A DNA stretch of 64,000 bases. It comes from Cellulomonas sp. 73-145. GTDB taxonomy: Bacteria > Actinomycetota > Actinomycetes > Actinomycetales > Cellulomonadaceae. Of the stretch, positions 34,440 through 42,575 are shown one piece after another; the stretch's first letter is position 1, and every line of letters starts with the position of its first letter. A program made the translations under genes and the position numbers. The notes under the pieces were generated by a model. The model was given only the letters and a program-made list of their open reading frames with translations, was not told where the DNA came from and searched no databases. Location: assembly GCA_001898185.1 (NCBI GenBank), contig MKTI01000006.1:806001-870000 (forward strand). Direction: 5' to 3'.

Positions 34440-34593
34440 CGAAGGATCCCTTTCAGTGGGTGCAGCGCACGCCGAGGGTGGGGTGGGACCGGTCAGCAGC
34501 CCGACGCGGGCCGGGTCGCGCGTCGCCGTGCCGACAGCTGTGTCGGACGGGCGTCGCGGCGTCGTCACCGTCGCCGAGAGGCTTATTACACGG

Positions 34594-34604
34594 CTTAGGC
34601 TAAG
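34594..34604. promoter_or_regulatory. Dyad in the promoter region of the GH5/ABC operon
   Basis: CTTAGGCTAAG is an odd palindrome centred on 34599. On the minus strand it reads within CCTTAGCCTAAGCCG, and TAAGCC recurs 12 bases further on. It resembles the TTAGC/GCTAAGCCG dyads at 10268-10291. Candidate operator for the ROK or a LacI-type regulator. Confidence 0.4.
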
Positions 34605-34640
34605 GCGTGGAGATAGCTCGATGCAAGCCCCAGGTCTGCA

Positions 34641-35600
34641 CTACCCGGCGACGGCCCCGGCCTCGTGCGGGGTGATCGCCCCAGCGGTGCGCGAGGCGTT
34701 GCCGACCAGGGCGTCGAGGATGCGACGGACGCCCGCGTCGTTGCGCGACGAGCGGCGGACCAGCGCGAAGTGGTGCCGGGTGACCGGCGCCTGGAGGTCC
34801 AGGAGGCGCACGCCGTCCGGGACGTGGCTCGCCGCCAGGCGGGGGACGAGGGCGACCGCGACGCCCGCGGCTACCAGGGCCAGCTGCACGGTGAAGTCCG
34901 TCGCCTCGGCCACCACCGTCGGGCGGAAGCCGGCCGCGGCGCAGGCGTGCCGCACCATGCGCGCACACGCCAGGTCGGCGTGCGGCACCACCCACGGTGC
35001 ACCGGCGTGGTCCGCCAGGTCCGCGCGGCGGCCCGAGGCCTGCGCGACCTCCCATGACGCCGGGACGGCGAGCAGGACGTCCTCGGTGGTCAGCGGCCAG
35101 GCGGTGAGCGACGGCCGATCGACCGGTGGCACGTTCGAGTAGGCGTGCGTCACCGCCACCTCGACCTCGCCCGCCGCCAGCGCAGCGGCGGCGTCGTCCG
35201 GCTCGAGCTCGGTCAGCCGCAGCTCGAGGCCCGTGGCGCGGTCGGCCTGCAGCTCTCGCCAGGTGTCCGTGACGTAGGAGCGGGCGGCGGTCGGGAAGGC
35301 GGCGAGGCGGTAGGTGCCCGAGGCGCCGTGGCGCAGTCCCTCGACCTCCAGCTCGGCGACGCTGACCAGGTCGACGATGTCGCGGCCGTGCTGCGCCAGC
35401 ACCTGGCCTGCGGGCGTCAGCACCACCCGACGTCCCTGCCGCTCGGTGAGCGGCAGGCCCACCTCCCGCTCGAGCGCCGTGAGCTGCATCGACACGGCGG
35501 GTGGCGTCAGGTGCATCTCGGCAGCCACCGCCGCGATCGTGCCGAGGCGACGCAGGGCGGCGAGCATCTGGAGCCGGCGGACGTCCAACACGTCAGCCAT
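34641..35600 (-). CDS. LysR-family transcriptional regulator
   Basis: A 319-residue LysR regulator: N-terminal winged helix (RRLQMLAALRRLGTIAAVAAEMHLTPPAVSMQLTALE, split across residues 9-43) and a C-terminal periplasmic-binding-like effector domain. ATG 35600 follows TAAGG; an upstream start at 35618 is less likely. It is divergent from the EamA transporter with only 37 bases between starts, the classic layout in which the LysR protein controls the adjacent exporter and itself. Confidence 0.9.
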   Translation of the reverse strand: MADVLDVRRLQMLAALRRLGTIAAVAAEMHLTPPAVSMQLTALEREVGLPLTERQGRRVVLTPAGQVLAQHGRDIVDLVSVAELEVEGLRHGASGTYRLAAFPTAARSYVTDTWRELQADRATGLELRLTELEPDDAAAALAAGEVEVAVTHAYSNVPPVDRPSLTAWPLTTEDVLLAVPASWEVAQASGRRADLADHAGAPWVVPHADLACARMVRHACAAAGFRPTVVAEATDFTVQLALVAAGVAVALVPRLAASHVPDGVRLLDLQAPVTRHHFALVRRSSRNDAGVRRILDALVGNASRTAGAITPHEAGAVAG

Positions 35601-35637
35601 CCTTAGTCGAGTCAGCAAGAATCGTCAATAGACGGAA

Positions 35638-36621
35638 ATGGTCGCTGCAGGCGACCGTGGGGCGGTGAGAACGGGACGAGCGTGGGTCGCGGGTCTGGTC
35701 GTCGTGCTCCTGTGGGCCAGCGCCTTCCCGGCCATCCGGGTGGCAGCGCCGGCCCTCGGAGTGGCCGGGCTGTCGCTGGTCCGGCTGGCCACCGCGGCGA
35801 TCGCGCTGCTGCTGGTGGCGCCGTTCGCGCACGTGCGGCTGCCGGAGCGCCGGCAGCTGCCGCTGGTGCTCGCGGCGGCCTTCGCTGGGATGACCGCGTA
35901 CCAGCTGCTGCTGAACTGGGGCGAGCTGCACGTGCCGGCGGGTGCCGCGAGCATCATCGTCGCGGCCGCACCCCTGGTCAGCGTCGGCACCGCCGCACTG
36001 ACCCTCGGCGAGCGGCTCACCGCCACGCAGCTGGTCGGCAGCGCCGTCGCGATCGCCGGCGTGGCGGTGGTGTGCCTGGTCCGGACCGGCGCGACCGTCA
36101 GCACGGCGCTGTGGGTGGTGGTGGGCGCGGCCGTCGTCCAGGGCGTCTACCACCCCCTGACCAAACCTCTGCTGCGCACCAGGTCGGGGCTCGAGGTGGC
36201 GACCTACGGGCAGGTCGCCGGGACCCTGATGACCATGCCGCTGCTGCCGCTCGGATGGCACCAGCTCGCAGCGGCGTCGGGTGGAGCGTGGGTGGCGGCG
36301 TTCTACCTGGGCCTGCTGCCCTCGGCCGTCGGCTTCGCGCTGTGGGGCTACGCCGTCGCCCGGCTGCCGGTCGCCAGCTCGACGTCCCTGCTCTACCTGG
36401 TGCCGCCGGTGACCGTGCTGATCGCGTTCGTGTGGCTCGGTGAGCGGCCTCGGCTGTTCGAGCTGCTCGGAGGCCTGGTCGTGATCGCGGGGGTCCTGCT
36501 CGTGAGGCGCGGCGCGCCGACGGTGGCCGCGGAACCGTCGGTCCGCGGTGTTACGGGTGACGACGAGCGGCTGCGCCTGGTGAACCTCGAGGCGCGGGCG
36601 GTCCCAGAGGTGGGCCGCTGA
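35638..36621 (+). CDS. EamA-family (DMT) transporter
   Basis: A 327-residue drug/metabolite transporter with ten predicted membrane segments in two EamA repeats (LLWASAFPAIRVAAPALG in the first, QGVYHPLTKPLL and LYLVPPVTVLIAFVWLGERP in the second). It probably exports an amino acid or other small metabolite. ATG 35638 is the longest start; GTG 35665 would remove nine residues and is equally plausible, since neither has a good ribosome binding site. Regulation by the divergent LysR protein is inferred from position. Confidence 0.88.
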   Translation: MVAAGDRGAVRTGRAWVAGLVVVLLWASAFPAIRVAAPALGVAGLSLVRLATAAIALLLVAPFAHVRLPERRQLPLVLAAAFAGMTAYQLLLNWGELHVPAGAASIIVAAAPLVSVGTAALTLGERLTATQLVGSAVAIAGVAVVCLVRTGATVSTALWVVVGAAVVQGVYHPLTKPLLRTRSGLEVATYGQVAGTLMTMPLLPLGWHQLAAASGGAWVAAFYLGLLPSAVGFALWGYAVARLPVASSTSLLYLVPPVTVLIAFVWLGERPRLFELLGGLVVIAGVLLVRRGAPTVAAEPSVRGVTGDDERLRLVNLEARAVPEVGR

Positions 36622-36662
36622 CCGCCTGGGAGACTGTGGCGTCGTCGACGAAGGAGGATCCG

Positions 36663-37268
36663 GTGGAGCTCGACCTCGAGGCCGCACTGGCGGACGGTCG
36701 CACCGAGTACCAGAAGATGGTGGCCGGCGACTGGTACCGCTACCGCTTCGGTCCCGAGCTCGGCGACCTGACCACCGCCACGCAGCGCGCGTGCCGCCGG
36801 ATCACGGCGCTGTACGACGAGGACCGCGAGGCGGCCGCCGCGATGTTCCGCGAGCTGCTCGGCACCGTCGGTGAGGGCGTCGACTTCCGCCCGCCGTTCT
36901 ACCTCGACTACGGCCACCGCCTGCACCTCGGCGACCGGACCTTCGTCAACGCCGACTTCCTGACGCTCGGCGGCGGCGAGATCCGCATCGGTGCGGACGT
37001 GCTGATCGGCCCGAGCGTGCGCCTGTACACGCCGACCCACGTGCTCGACCCCGAGCTGCGGCCGCAGGGCTGGGAGCGGGTCTCGCCGATCACCATCGAG
37101 GACGGCGTGTGGCTGGGCGGCAGCGTGGTCGTGTGCCCGGGGGTGACCATCGGTGCGCGGTCCGTCGTCGGCGCGGGGTCCGTCGTGACCAAGGACGTGC
37201 CGCCGGACGTCGTCGTCGCCGGCAACCCGGCGCGGGTCGTCCGTTCCCTGACGGACGCCGGCGACTGA
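36663..37268 (+). CDS. Maltose O-acetyltransferase-type sugar acetyltransferase
   Basis: A 201-residue left-handed beta-helix acetyltransferase that moves acetyl from acetyl-CoA to a sugar hydroxyl. It has the Mac N-terminal domain (EYQKMVAGDWYRYRFGPEL) followed by hexapeptide repeats (IRIGADVLIGPSVRLYTPTH, with catalytic His in YTPTH) and the terminal VVTKDVPPDVVVAGNPARVV. GTG 36663 is chosen because AAGGAGG lies six bases upstream; an upstream GTG 36636 is in frame. Function may be to detoxify excess non-metabolised sugars. Confidence 0.92.
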   Translation: MELDLEAALADGRTEYQKMVAGDWYRYRFGPELGDLTTATQRACRRITALYDEDREAAAAMFRELLGTVGEGVDFRPPFYLDYGHRLHLGDRTFVNADFLTLGGGEIRIGADVLIGPSVRLYTPTHVLDPELRPQGWERVSPITIEDGVWLGGSVVVCPGVTIGARSVVGAGSVVTKDVPPDVVVAGNPARVVRSLTDAGD

Positions 37269-37292
37269 CCGCCCCGGCGCCCGCGGCCCCGG

Positions 37293-38216
37293 TCAGTCGC
37301 CCGCGACCAGCGGCAGGCGCCGCACGCTGGTGTACCGCCGCTCGCGCCCGTCGACCGGGTCGGTGAAGGCCAGCTCGCCGGCGAGCAGCTGAAGCGGCCG
37401 GCCGAAGTCGTCGACCGCGACGGCGCGCACCTGCGGGTAGAGCGGGTCGTCGACGATCGGGATGCCGAGGCCGTGCAGGTGCAGGCGCAGCTGGTGGGTG
37501 CGGCCGGTCCGCGGGGTCAGGCGGTACACGCCGTGCTCGCCGAGGCGTCGCTCGAGCTCGACGAGGGTCTCGGCGTTCACGGGTGCGTCCGGCACCACCT
37601 CGGCACGCCACTGCCCGCGCTCCTTGCGGATGTGGTTGCGCACCACCGTGGGGAGCTGCAGCTCGGGGTTCAGTGGCGCGAGCGCCCAGTACGTCTTGCG
37701 CACGCCCCGGTGCTCGAAGACGCCCTGGTAGGGCGCTCGCCAGCGGCGTTCGGTGGCGAGCATCAGCAGGCCCGACGTCACCCGGTCGAGGCGGTGCACG
37801 GGGGACAGCTCCGGCAGCCCCAGCTCGGCGCGCAGGCGCACGACGACGCTCTGCGTCACGTGCCGACCACGTGGGATCGACGAGAGGAACGGGGGCTTGT
37901 CGATGACGACCAGCCGCTCGTCACGGTGCACCACGTGGACGGTGCCCGGCACCTCCGGCTCGTCCCGCAGGTCCCGGTGGAACCAGACGAAGGTGTGCGG
38001 GGTGTACGGGTCCTCGTCGTGCACCGCGCGACCGGCGTGGTCCACGAACGCACCGACCGTGAGCATCCGCTCGACGTCGACGTGCTCCGGCAGCTTGTGC
38101 CGCAGCCAGGCGCCCATGGTGGGCCACGGCTGCCGGCCGGCGGGGTCGCGGTCCGCGGTGCGCAGCCACGCCGCGGCCAGCCCGTGGCGGGGCGGCAGGG
38201 GCGAACGCGGCGGCAC
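37293..38216 (-). CDS. RluA-family 23S rRNA/tRNA pseudouridine synthase
   Basis: A 307-residue pseudouridine synthase. The catalytic motif HRLDRVTSGLL (D144) and the family motifs VVIDKPPFL and LTPRTGRTHQLRLHLHGLGIPI are present, with an extended N-terminus in place of an S4 domain (WPTMGAWLRHKLPEHVDVERML). The target uridine cannot be read from the sequence. The start is GTG 38216. It converges with the acetyltransferase gene. Confidence 0.92.
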   Translation of the reverse strand: MPPRSPLPPRHGLAAAWLRTADRDPAGRQPWPTMGAWLRHKLPEHVDVERMLTVGAFVDHAGRAVHDEDPYTPHTFVWFHRDLRDEPEVPGTVHVVHRDERLVVIDKPPFLSSIPRGRHVTQSVVVRLRAELGLPELSPVHRLDRVTSGLLMLATERRWRAPYQGVFEHRGVRKTYWALAPLNPELQLPTVVRNHIRKERGQWRAEVVPDAPVNAETLVELERRLGEHGVYRLTPRTGRTHQLRLHLHGLGIPIVDDPLYPQVRAVAVDDFGRPLQLLAGELAFTDPVDGRERRYTSVRRLPLVAGD

Positions 38217-38261
38217 CCGCCGATGGTAGGAGCCGGGGACGGTCCCTCCGGCGGCCGGCCC

Positions 38262-38732
38262 CTAGCCGACTGGCAGCCCGACTCGGGCGGCCTCCAGGCT
38301 CCGCCGCAGCACCCCGAGCGCGGCACCCGCGGAGCGGACCTGCTCGGCACTGAGCACCGTGCCGACCAGCTCGGCGAGCCGGGCGTCGAACGTGCGCTCC
38401 GCCGCCGCCACCAGAGCCGCACCGCGCGCGGTCAGGCTGATCAGCGAGGAGCGTCCGTCGGCGGGGTTGGGCTGCCGCGAGACCAGGCCGCGGGCCTCGA
38501 GCCGGTCGGTGCCCTTGCTCATCGCGCCGACGCCGGCCGCGAACGCCGTCGCCGCGTCACCGACGCGGGAGCCCGGGTGGTCGCGGAGCCAACGCAGCAG
38601 CTCGAGCTGCGAGGTGACGATCCCGTGCTCGGCGCGCAGGGTCTCGCCGAGCGCGTTGTACAGGCGAGTCTCGCAGCGGACCAGGTCGTCGAACAGGGCG
38701 GGCAGCTCCGCGGCCGGCAATGTCGTTGCCAC
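38262..38732 (-). CDS. MarR-family transcriptional regulator
   Basis: A 156-residue winged-helix regulator: LFDDLVRCETRLYNAL N-terminal dimerisation helix, HTH SRVGDAATAFAAGVGAMSKGTDRLEARGLV and the wing NPADGRSSLISLTARG. GTG 38732 starts inside one of two direct repeats of TGCCACGGCATACAG, so the mRNA is probably leaderless and the protein probably represses itself and the divergent esterase gene. Ligand unknown. Confidence 0.85.
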   Translation of the reverse strand: MATTLPAAELPALFDDLVRCETRLYNALGETLRAEHGIVTSQLELLRWLRDHPGSRVGDAATAFAAGVGAMSKGTDRLEARGLVSRQPNPADGRSSLISLTARGAALVAAAERTFDARLAELVGTVLSAEQVRSAGAALGVLRRSLEAARVGLPVG

Positions 38733-38768
38733 GGCATACAGTCTAGCGATGCATGCCACGGCATACAG
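38727..38768. promoter_or_regulatory. Paired MarR operator repeats
   Basis: TGCCACGGCATACAG occurs exactly twice, at 38727-38741 and 38754-38768, with a 27-bp period. Each copy contains the dyad TGCC-AC-GGCA. One copy covers the MarR start codon and the other lies in the divergent esterase leader, fitting joint repression of both genes. Confidence 0.7.
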
Positions 38769-38799
38769 ATTGCCGGGGCGAGGAGACGAGGAGCTGGTC

Positions 38800-39726
38800 A
38801 TGAGCAGGGCACAACGACACGCGCTGGACGCGATGCTGCGCGCCGCCCCGGCACCCGACGGACCGCAGACGGTCGACCAGCTGCGGACCGGGTTCGCCGC
38901 GATGATGGCCGCCTTCGCCGTGCCGGCCGGCGTGCGGCAGACGGCTACCGAGCTGGGCGGGGTGCCGGCCGTGCTCGTCGAGCCGGAGGCGCAGGCCGCG
39001 GGTGGGACGGGTGGCGCGATCCTGTACTTCCACGGCGGCTCCTTCGTCGTCGGGTCGCCCCGGACCGCGATGGCGCTGACCGCGCACCTGGTGCTCCGCA
39101 CCGGCACCCGGGCGATCTCGCTGGACTACCGGCTCGCGCCCGACCACCCGTTCCCCGCTGCGATCGAGGACGGCCTCGCCGCCTACCGCGCTCTGCTCGA
39201 CGACGGCACGCCCCCTGGGTCGATCGCGTTCGCCGGCGACTCCGCCGGCGGTGGCCTGACGGTCACCACCTGCCTCGCGGCGCGCGACGCCGGTCTGCCG
39301 ATGCCGGCAGCGATCGTGGCGTTCTCCCCGGGCCTGGACCACACCCGCTCCGGGGCGAGCATGACCACCAGGAACGGGCTCGACCCGTACTTCACCCCGG
39401 AGTCGTTCGACCGCACCGGCCCGCTGTACGTCGGGGGTGCCGACGCGGAGCAGCCCCTGCTGGCGCCCGCGGTGCACGCCGACCTGAGGGGGCTGCCGCC
39501 GATGCTGCTGCAGGTGGGCACCCACGAGCTGCTGCTGGACGACTCCGTGCGGCTGGCCCGCCGGGCGGTCGACGCGGACGTCGACGTGGTGCTCGACGTC
39601 ACCGCCGGCGTGCCGCACGTGTTCCCCTCGTTCGCCGGCACCCTGGAGGAGGCCGACCAGGCGCTCGACCGTGCGGCGCTGTTCCTGCGGCAGCACCTGG
39701 AGCCTCCGGTAGGGGCGCTGCACTGA
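38800..39726 (+). CDS. Alpha/beta hydrolase, HSL-type esterase
   Basis: A 308-residue cytoplasmic esterase with HGG (residues 78-80, YFHGGSF), the nucleophile elbow GDSAGGG (Ser148), and the C-terminal block GVPHVFPSF providing the catalytic His. It has no signal peptide. ATG 38800 follows GAGGAG; the open frame upstream crosses the MarR operator. It is divergent from and probably controlled by the MarR regulator, suggesting an induced detoxifying or xenobiotic-ester-cleaving role. Confidence 0.88.
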   Translation: MSRAQRHALDAMLRAAPAPDGPQTVDQLRTGFAAMMAAFAVPAGVRQTATELGGVPAVLVEPEAQAAGGTGGAILYFHGGSFVVGSPRTAMALTAHLVLRTGTRAISLDYRLAPDHPFPAAIEDGLAAYRALLDDGTPPGSIAFAGDSAGGGLTVTTCLAARDAGLPMPAAIVAFSPGLDHTRSGASMTTRNGLDPYFTPESFDRTGPLYVGGADAEQPLLAPAVHADLRGLPPMLLQVGTHELLLDDSVRLARRAVDADVDVVLDVTAGVPHVFPSFAGTLEEADQALDRAALFLRQHLEPPVGALH

Positions 39727-39742
39727 GCTGCGTGCCGTTCGG

Positions 39743-39758
39743 ATACCCCCTTGGGTAT
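39743..39758 (+). promoter_or_regulatory. CsoR-type operator
   Basis: ATACCCCCTTGGGTAT is a dyad with ATACCC/GGGTAT arms and a four-base centre, closely matching the pyrimidine-rich boxes recognised by CsoR-family metal or persulfide sensors. It lies 52 bases upstream of the membrane-protein start at 39810. Confidence 0.6.
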
Positions 39759-39809
39759 CGTCGTCCGGTCGGTCGAACCAGGTCGGCCCGGCGCCTACCC
39801 GGAGGACCG

Positions 39810-40385
39810 ATGATCCCCAGCGTTCTCGCCACGACGGAGCCGCGCCGCACGCTGCGCGCCGCCGCGCTCGCGCTCCGCGGGTGGACGCCCCGGCAGGCCG
39901 GTGCCGCGGTGCTGCTCACGCTGGCCTTCGCGGTGCTGCTCGGCATCCCGACCGTGCTGATCCCCAACCCGGTGTTCGGCCGGGAGGTTCCGCCCCAGAC
40001 GTGGAGCTACGTCACGTGGGTGCTGTCCTCGGCGCTCGCCGGCATGCTCGCCGCGACGTACGTGCGGCCGGTGCCGCGCGTGGAGAGCGGGGCGCCGGTG
40101 ACGCCGGCGCAGCACGACGCCACGTCGGCCGAGGTGGCGGCCGGGCCGGCGGCCACCGACCGGCCGAGCCGCTTAGGCCTGGCCGGTGGCGCGCTGACCT
40201 GGTTCGCCGTCGGCTGCCCGGTGTGCAACAAGATCGCGCTGCTGGCCCTCGGCTACGCCGGCACGATGCGGTGGTTCGCCCCCGCGCAGCCCGTGCTGGC
40301 CGTCGTGGCGGTGACGATGACCGCCGGGGCGCTCGTCGTCCGGCTGCGCGGGCAGGTGCTGTGCCGCGCCTACCCGAGGCGCTGA
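39810..40385 (+). CDS. Membrane protein with a Cys-x-x-Cys motif
   Basis: A 191-residue protein with ATG 39810 behind GGAGGA. Predicted membrane segments lie near residues 30-52 (AGAAVLLTLAFAVLLGIPTVL), 68-85, 120-150 and 160-178. The third begins TWFAVGCPVCNKIALLAL, placing a GCPVC motif at the membrane face; another Cys is near the C-terminus (VLCRAYPRR). The family is not recognised. With a CsoR-type operator just upstream, a role in copper handling or sulfur/persulfide chemistry is a reasonable inference. The end overlaps a histidine-kinase fragment on the other strand by 16 bases. Confidence 0.7.
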   Translation: MIPSVLATTEPRRTLRAAALALRGWTPRQAGAAVLLTLAFAVLLGIPTVLIPNPVFGREVPPQTWSYVTWVLSSALAGMLAATYVRPVPRVESGAPVTPAQHDATSAEVAAGPAATDRPSRLGLAGGALTWFAVGCPVCNKIALLALGYAGTMRWFAPAQPVLAVVAVTMTAGALVVRLRGQVLCRAYPRR

Positions 40386-40620
40386 GGGCTCGGCGCCAGC
40401 GGCAGCCGGATCGTCACCGTGGTGCCGGCACCCTCGTCGGACGCCACCTCGATCGTCCCGCCGTGCGCGACGACCACCTCGCGCGCCACCGCGAGCCCGA
40501 TGCCCGACCCCGCGACCCGCCCCGCCGCCCGGCCACGCCACAGCCGGTCGAACACGTGGGGCAGCTCGTCGGCGGGGATGCCGGGGCCGGAGTCGGCCAC
40601 CTGCAGCACGGTGACGGCGC
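40370..40620 (-). pseudogene. C-terminal fragment of a sensor histidine kinase
   Basis: Only the ATP-binding end remains: VADSGPGIPADELPHVFDRL (G1-type box) and GSGIGLAVAREVVVAHGGTI (G2 box), then a normal C-terminus. The dimerisation/phosphoacceptor domain, membrane segments and any natural start are missing, and the adjacent response regulator gene is absent. The break is near 40620, exactly where a plus-strand gene end begins, so this is a deletion remnant. Confidence 0.8.
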
Positions 40621-40622
40621 CG

Positions 40623-40691
40623 GACGTGCAGCTCGTGTACAGCCACCTGCTCACGGCGTCCGAGCGGCACCTGGCGGCGTTCGGCGGCTGA
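40623..40691 (+). pseudogene. C-terminal scrap of a DUF2202-type (ferritin-like) protein
   Basis: Twenty-two codons, ending DVQLVYSHLLTASERHLAAF plus GG and a stop, match the terminal helix of DUF2202 ferritin-like proteins (V..LL.AS..HL.AF). The rest of the gene is missing. It abuts the histidine-kinase fragment, so the two mark the ends of one deletion. Confidence 0.55.
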
Positions 40692-40817
40692 GCCGGGGGC
40701 AGGCCGTGCGGTCGACGGCGGGGGCGCCTTCGCCGGGAGGCGTCCCCACCGTCGGAGGGGACGAGGCGTGGACCGGCTCGTGATGCCGGGCTGCAGGGCC
40801 TCGCCGATACTCGGACG

Positions 40818-42113
40818 ATGCGTGCGACGCGATCGACCGAGTCGCCGGGCGGTTACGACCTCGGCTCCGGCCCGGGCGTCGGCCCCGACCTCGGCACCGA
40901 CGCCCTGCAGGGCACCCTGCTGGCCGGCCGGTACCGGTTGGGGCCGCTGCTGGGGAACGGTGCGACGTCGGACGTGCGGCTGGCCCGGGACGAGCGCCTG
41001 GGCCGCGAGGTGGCGGTGAAGCTGCTCCGCCGGACGGGGACGGGGCTGGACGGTCGCCGCGAGCAGGCGGAGGCGCGGCTGCTCGCCTCCCTCAGCCACC
41101 CGCACCTGGTGACGGTCTACGACGCGCACCTCGACGGTGACGAGCCGTTCTTCGTGATGGAGCTGGTGGCGGGGCAGAGCCTGGACCGGCGGCTGCAGCA
41201 GGGGCCACTGTCCACCGACGACGTCCGGCGGGTCGGCACGCAGGTGGCCGACGCGCTGGCCTACGTGCACGGGCGCGGCCTGGTGCATCGCGACGTCAAG
41301 CCCGGCAACATCCTGCTGGGCACGGACCTGAGCGGGGCGGTGGACGCACGGCTGGCCGACTTCGGCATCGCGCGGCTGGAGGACGGCGCCCGGCTGACCG
41401 CCACCGGGCAGCTGCTCGGCACGGCCGCGTACCTGAGCCCCGAGCAGGTCCGCGGCGCGGCGGTCGGGCCCGCGACCGACGTCTACGCGTTGGGCCTGGT
41501 GCTGATCGAGGCCCTCAGCGGACAGCTGGTGTTCCCCGGTCGCGCGGTGGAGTCAGCGGTGGCGCGGCTGCACCGGCAGCCGGAGCTACCCGCTGCGGCG
41601 GGGCCGATCGGGTCGGTCCTGCAGCGGATGACCGCGCTCGAGCCCGACGAACGGCCGACGGCTGCGCAGTTGGCGGCGGCGCTGGCGAGCGACGACGCAG
41701 CAGCGTCCGTGGCGACCGCGCGGCTCCCGCTGCCGGTGGACGCGAGGGATGCGCAGGCGGATCCGCCTGTCGCGAGCACCGCGGTCCTGCCCGTGACGTC
41801 GGCGGAGGCGCTCGCGCCGACCCGCCGGTTCGAGCTCGGGGTCGACGGCCGCGACGCCGACCGCACGGCGGTGCGGCCGGCGGCCCCGTCGGAGCGTCAG
41901 ACGGTGCGGCGGTCTGTGGGGGCCCGGTCGCTGCTGGGCGGCCGGCGACCAGTGCTGCTGGTCACGGTGATCGTCGCGCTGGTGCTGATCGGCATCGCGG
42001 CGCTGTCGGCCACGACGCGCCCCCGCGCGCCCGCCGGCACCATCACGTACCCGTCGGTGAGCGGTCGGCTCGGGCAGGACCTGAACCGGCTCCAGCAGGC
42101 GGTGCGGCCGTGA
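40818..42113 (+). CDS. Membrane-anchored Ser/Thr protein kinase (PknB-like)
   Basis: A 431-residue eukaryotic-type kinase. The catalytic domain spans about residues 36-300: Gly loop LLGNGATSDVRLA, VAVKLL lysine, HRDVKPGN catalytic loop, DFGIAR and the APE-like SPEQV. A linker rich in Ala/Thr/Pro follows, then one membrane segment near residues 380-400 (PVLLVTVIVALVLIGIAALS) and a short 30-residue outside tail without PASTA repeats. It probably phosphorylates cytoplasmic targets in response to an envelope cue. The gene overlaps a lipoprotein gene at its 3' end, a likely sensory partner. Confidence 0.93.
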   Translation: MRATRSTESPGGYDLGSGPGVGPDLGTDALQGTLLAGRYRLGPLLGNGATSDVRLARDERLGREVAVKLLRRTGTGLDGRREQAEARLLASLSHPHLVTVYDAHLDGDEPFFVMELVAGQSLDRRLQQGPLSTDDVRRVGTQVADALAYVHGRGLVHRDVKPGNILLGTDLSGAVDARLADFGIARLEDGARLTATGQLLGTAAYLSPEQVRGAAVGPATDVYALGLVLIEALSGQLVFPGRAVESAVARLHRQPELPAAAGPIGSVLQRMTALEPDERPTAAQLAAALASDDAAASVATARLPLPVDARDAQADPPVASTAVLPVTSAEALAPTRRFELGVDGRDADRTAVRPAAPSERQTVRRSVGARSLLGGRRPVLLVTVIVALVLIGIAALSATTRPRAPAGTITYPSVSGRLGQDLNRLQQAVRP

Positions 42114-42511
42114 CCGGCCGGATGAGCCGGAGGGCGGCGGCCGCGGTCGCGCTCGTGGTCGTCGTCGGGCCGTCCCTGGCCGCGTGCTCCGCGACGCCAC
42201 CGCGCCCGACGGCCCTCCAGGCGGACGTCCTCGCCGTCTCGCAGGCCGCGGCCGCCCACGACCTGGCGGCGACCACCGCGGCGGCGGCTCGGCTGAACGC
42301 GGACGTGGTCGCCGCACGTCAGTCGGGCACGCTCGACGCGGCGCGCGCGGCGACGATCGAGAGCGCGGCAGCGGCGGTGCTCGCCGACGTCACCGCCGCG
42401 GTCCGGCCACCCGCCCCGACGACCTCGTCCGCGCCGCCGCCTGCCCGGGCACCCGCTCCGGCCCACCCGCCCAAGGACAAGGGCAAGGGTGGCGGGGACG
42501 GCGGGGACTGA
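42110..42511 (+). CDS. Small lipoprotein coupled to the Ser/Thr kinase
   Basis: A 133-residue protein starting at GTG 42110 over the kinase stop codon. A signal peptide with lipobox (VGPSLAACSAT, Cys near residue 26) is followed by an Ala-rich helical domain (VLAVSQAAAAHDLAATTAAAARL) and a Pro/Lys/Gly tail. No family recognised. The stop-start overlap and the short extracellular tail of the kinase suggest that the lipoprotein may act with it at the outer face of the membrane; this is inference. Confidence 0.75.
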   Translation: MTGRMSRRAAAAVALVVVVGPSLAACSATPPRPTALQADVLAVSQAAAAHDLAATTAAAARLNADVVAARQSGTLDAARAATIESAAAAVLADVTAAVRPPAPTTSSAPPPARAPAPAHPPKDKGKGGGDGGD

Positions 42512-42575
42512 GCACGGCTCACGCCGGGACGGTCACCACGAACCGGCCCCGCCCCGCGGCCGTCGCAGACGAGCG

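Noticed and set aside
37473..40385. 970-codon open frame on the plus strand
   Set aside because: It runs antisense to the pseudouridine synthase and MarR genes and reads Arg/His-rich nonsense until the last 191 codons, which are the real membrane protein starting at 39810.
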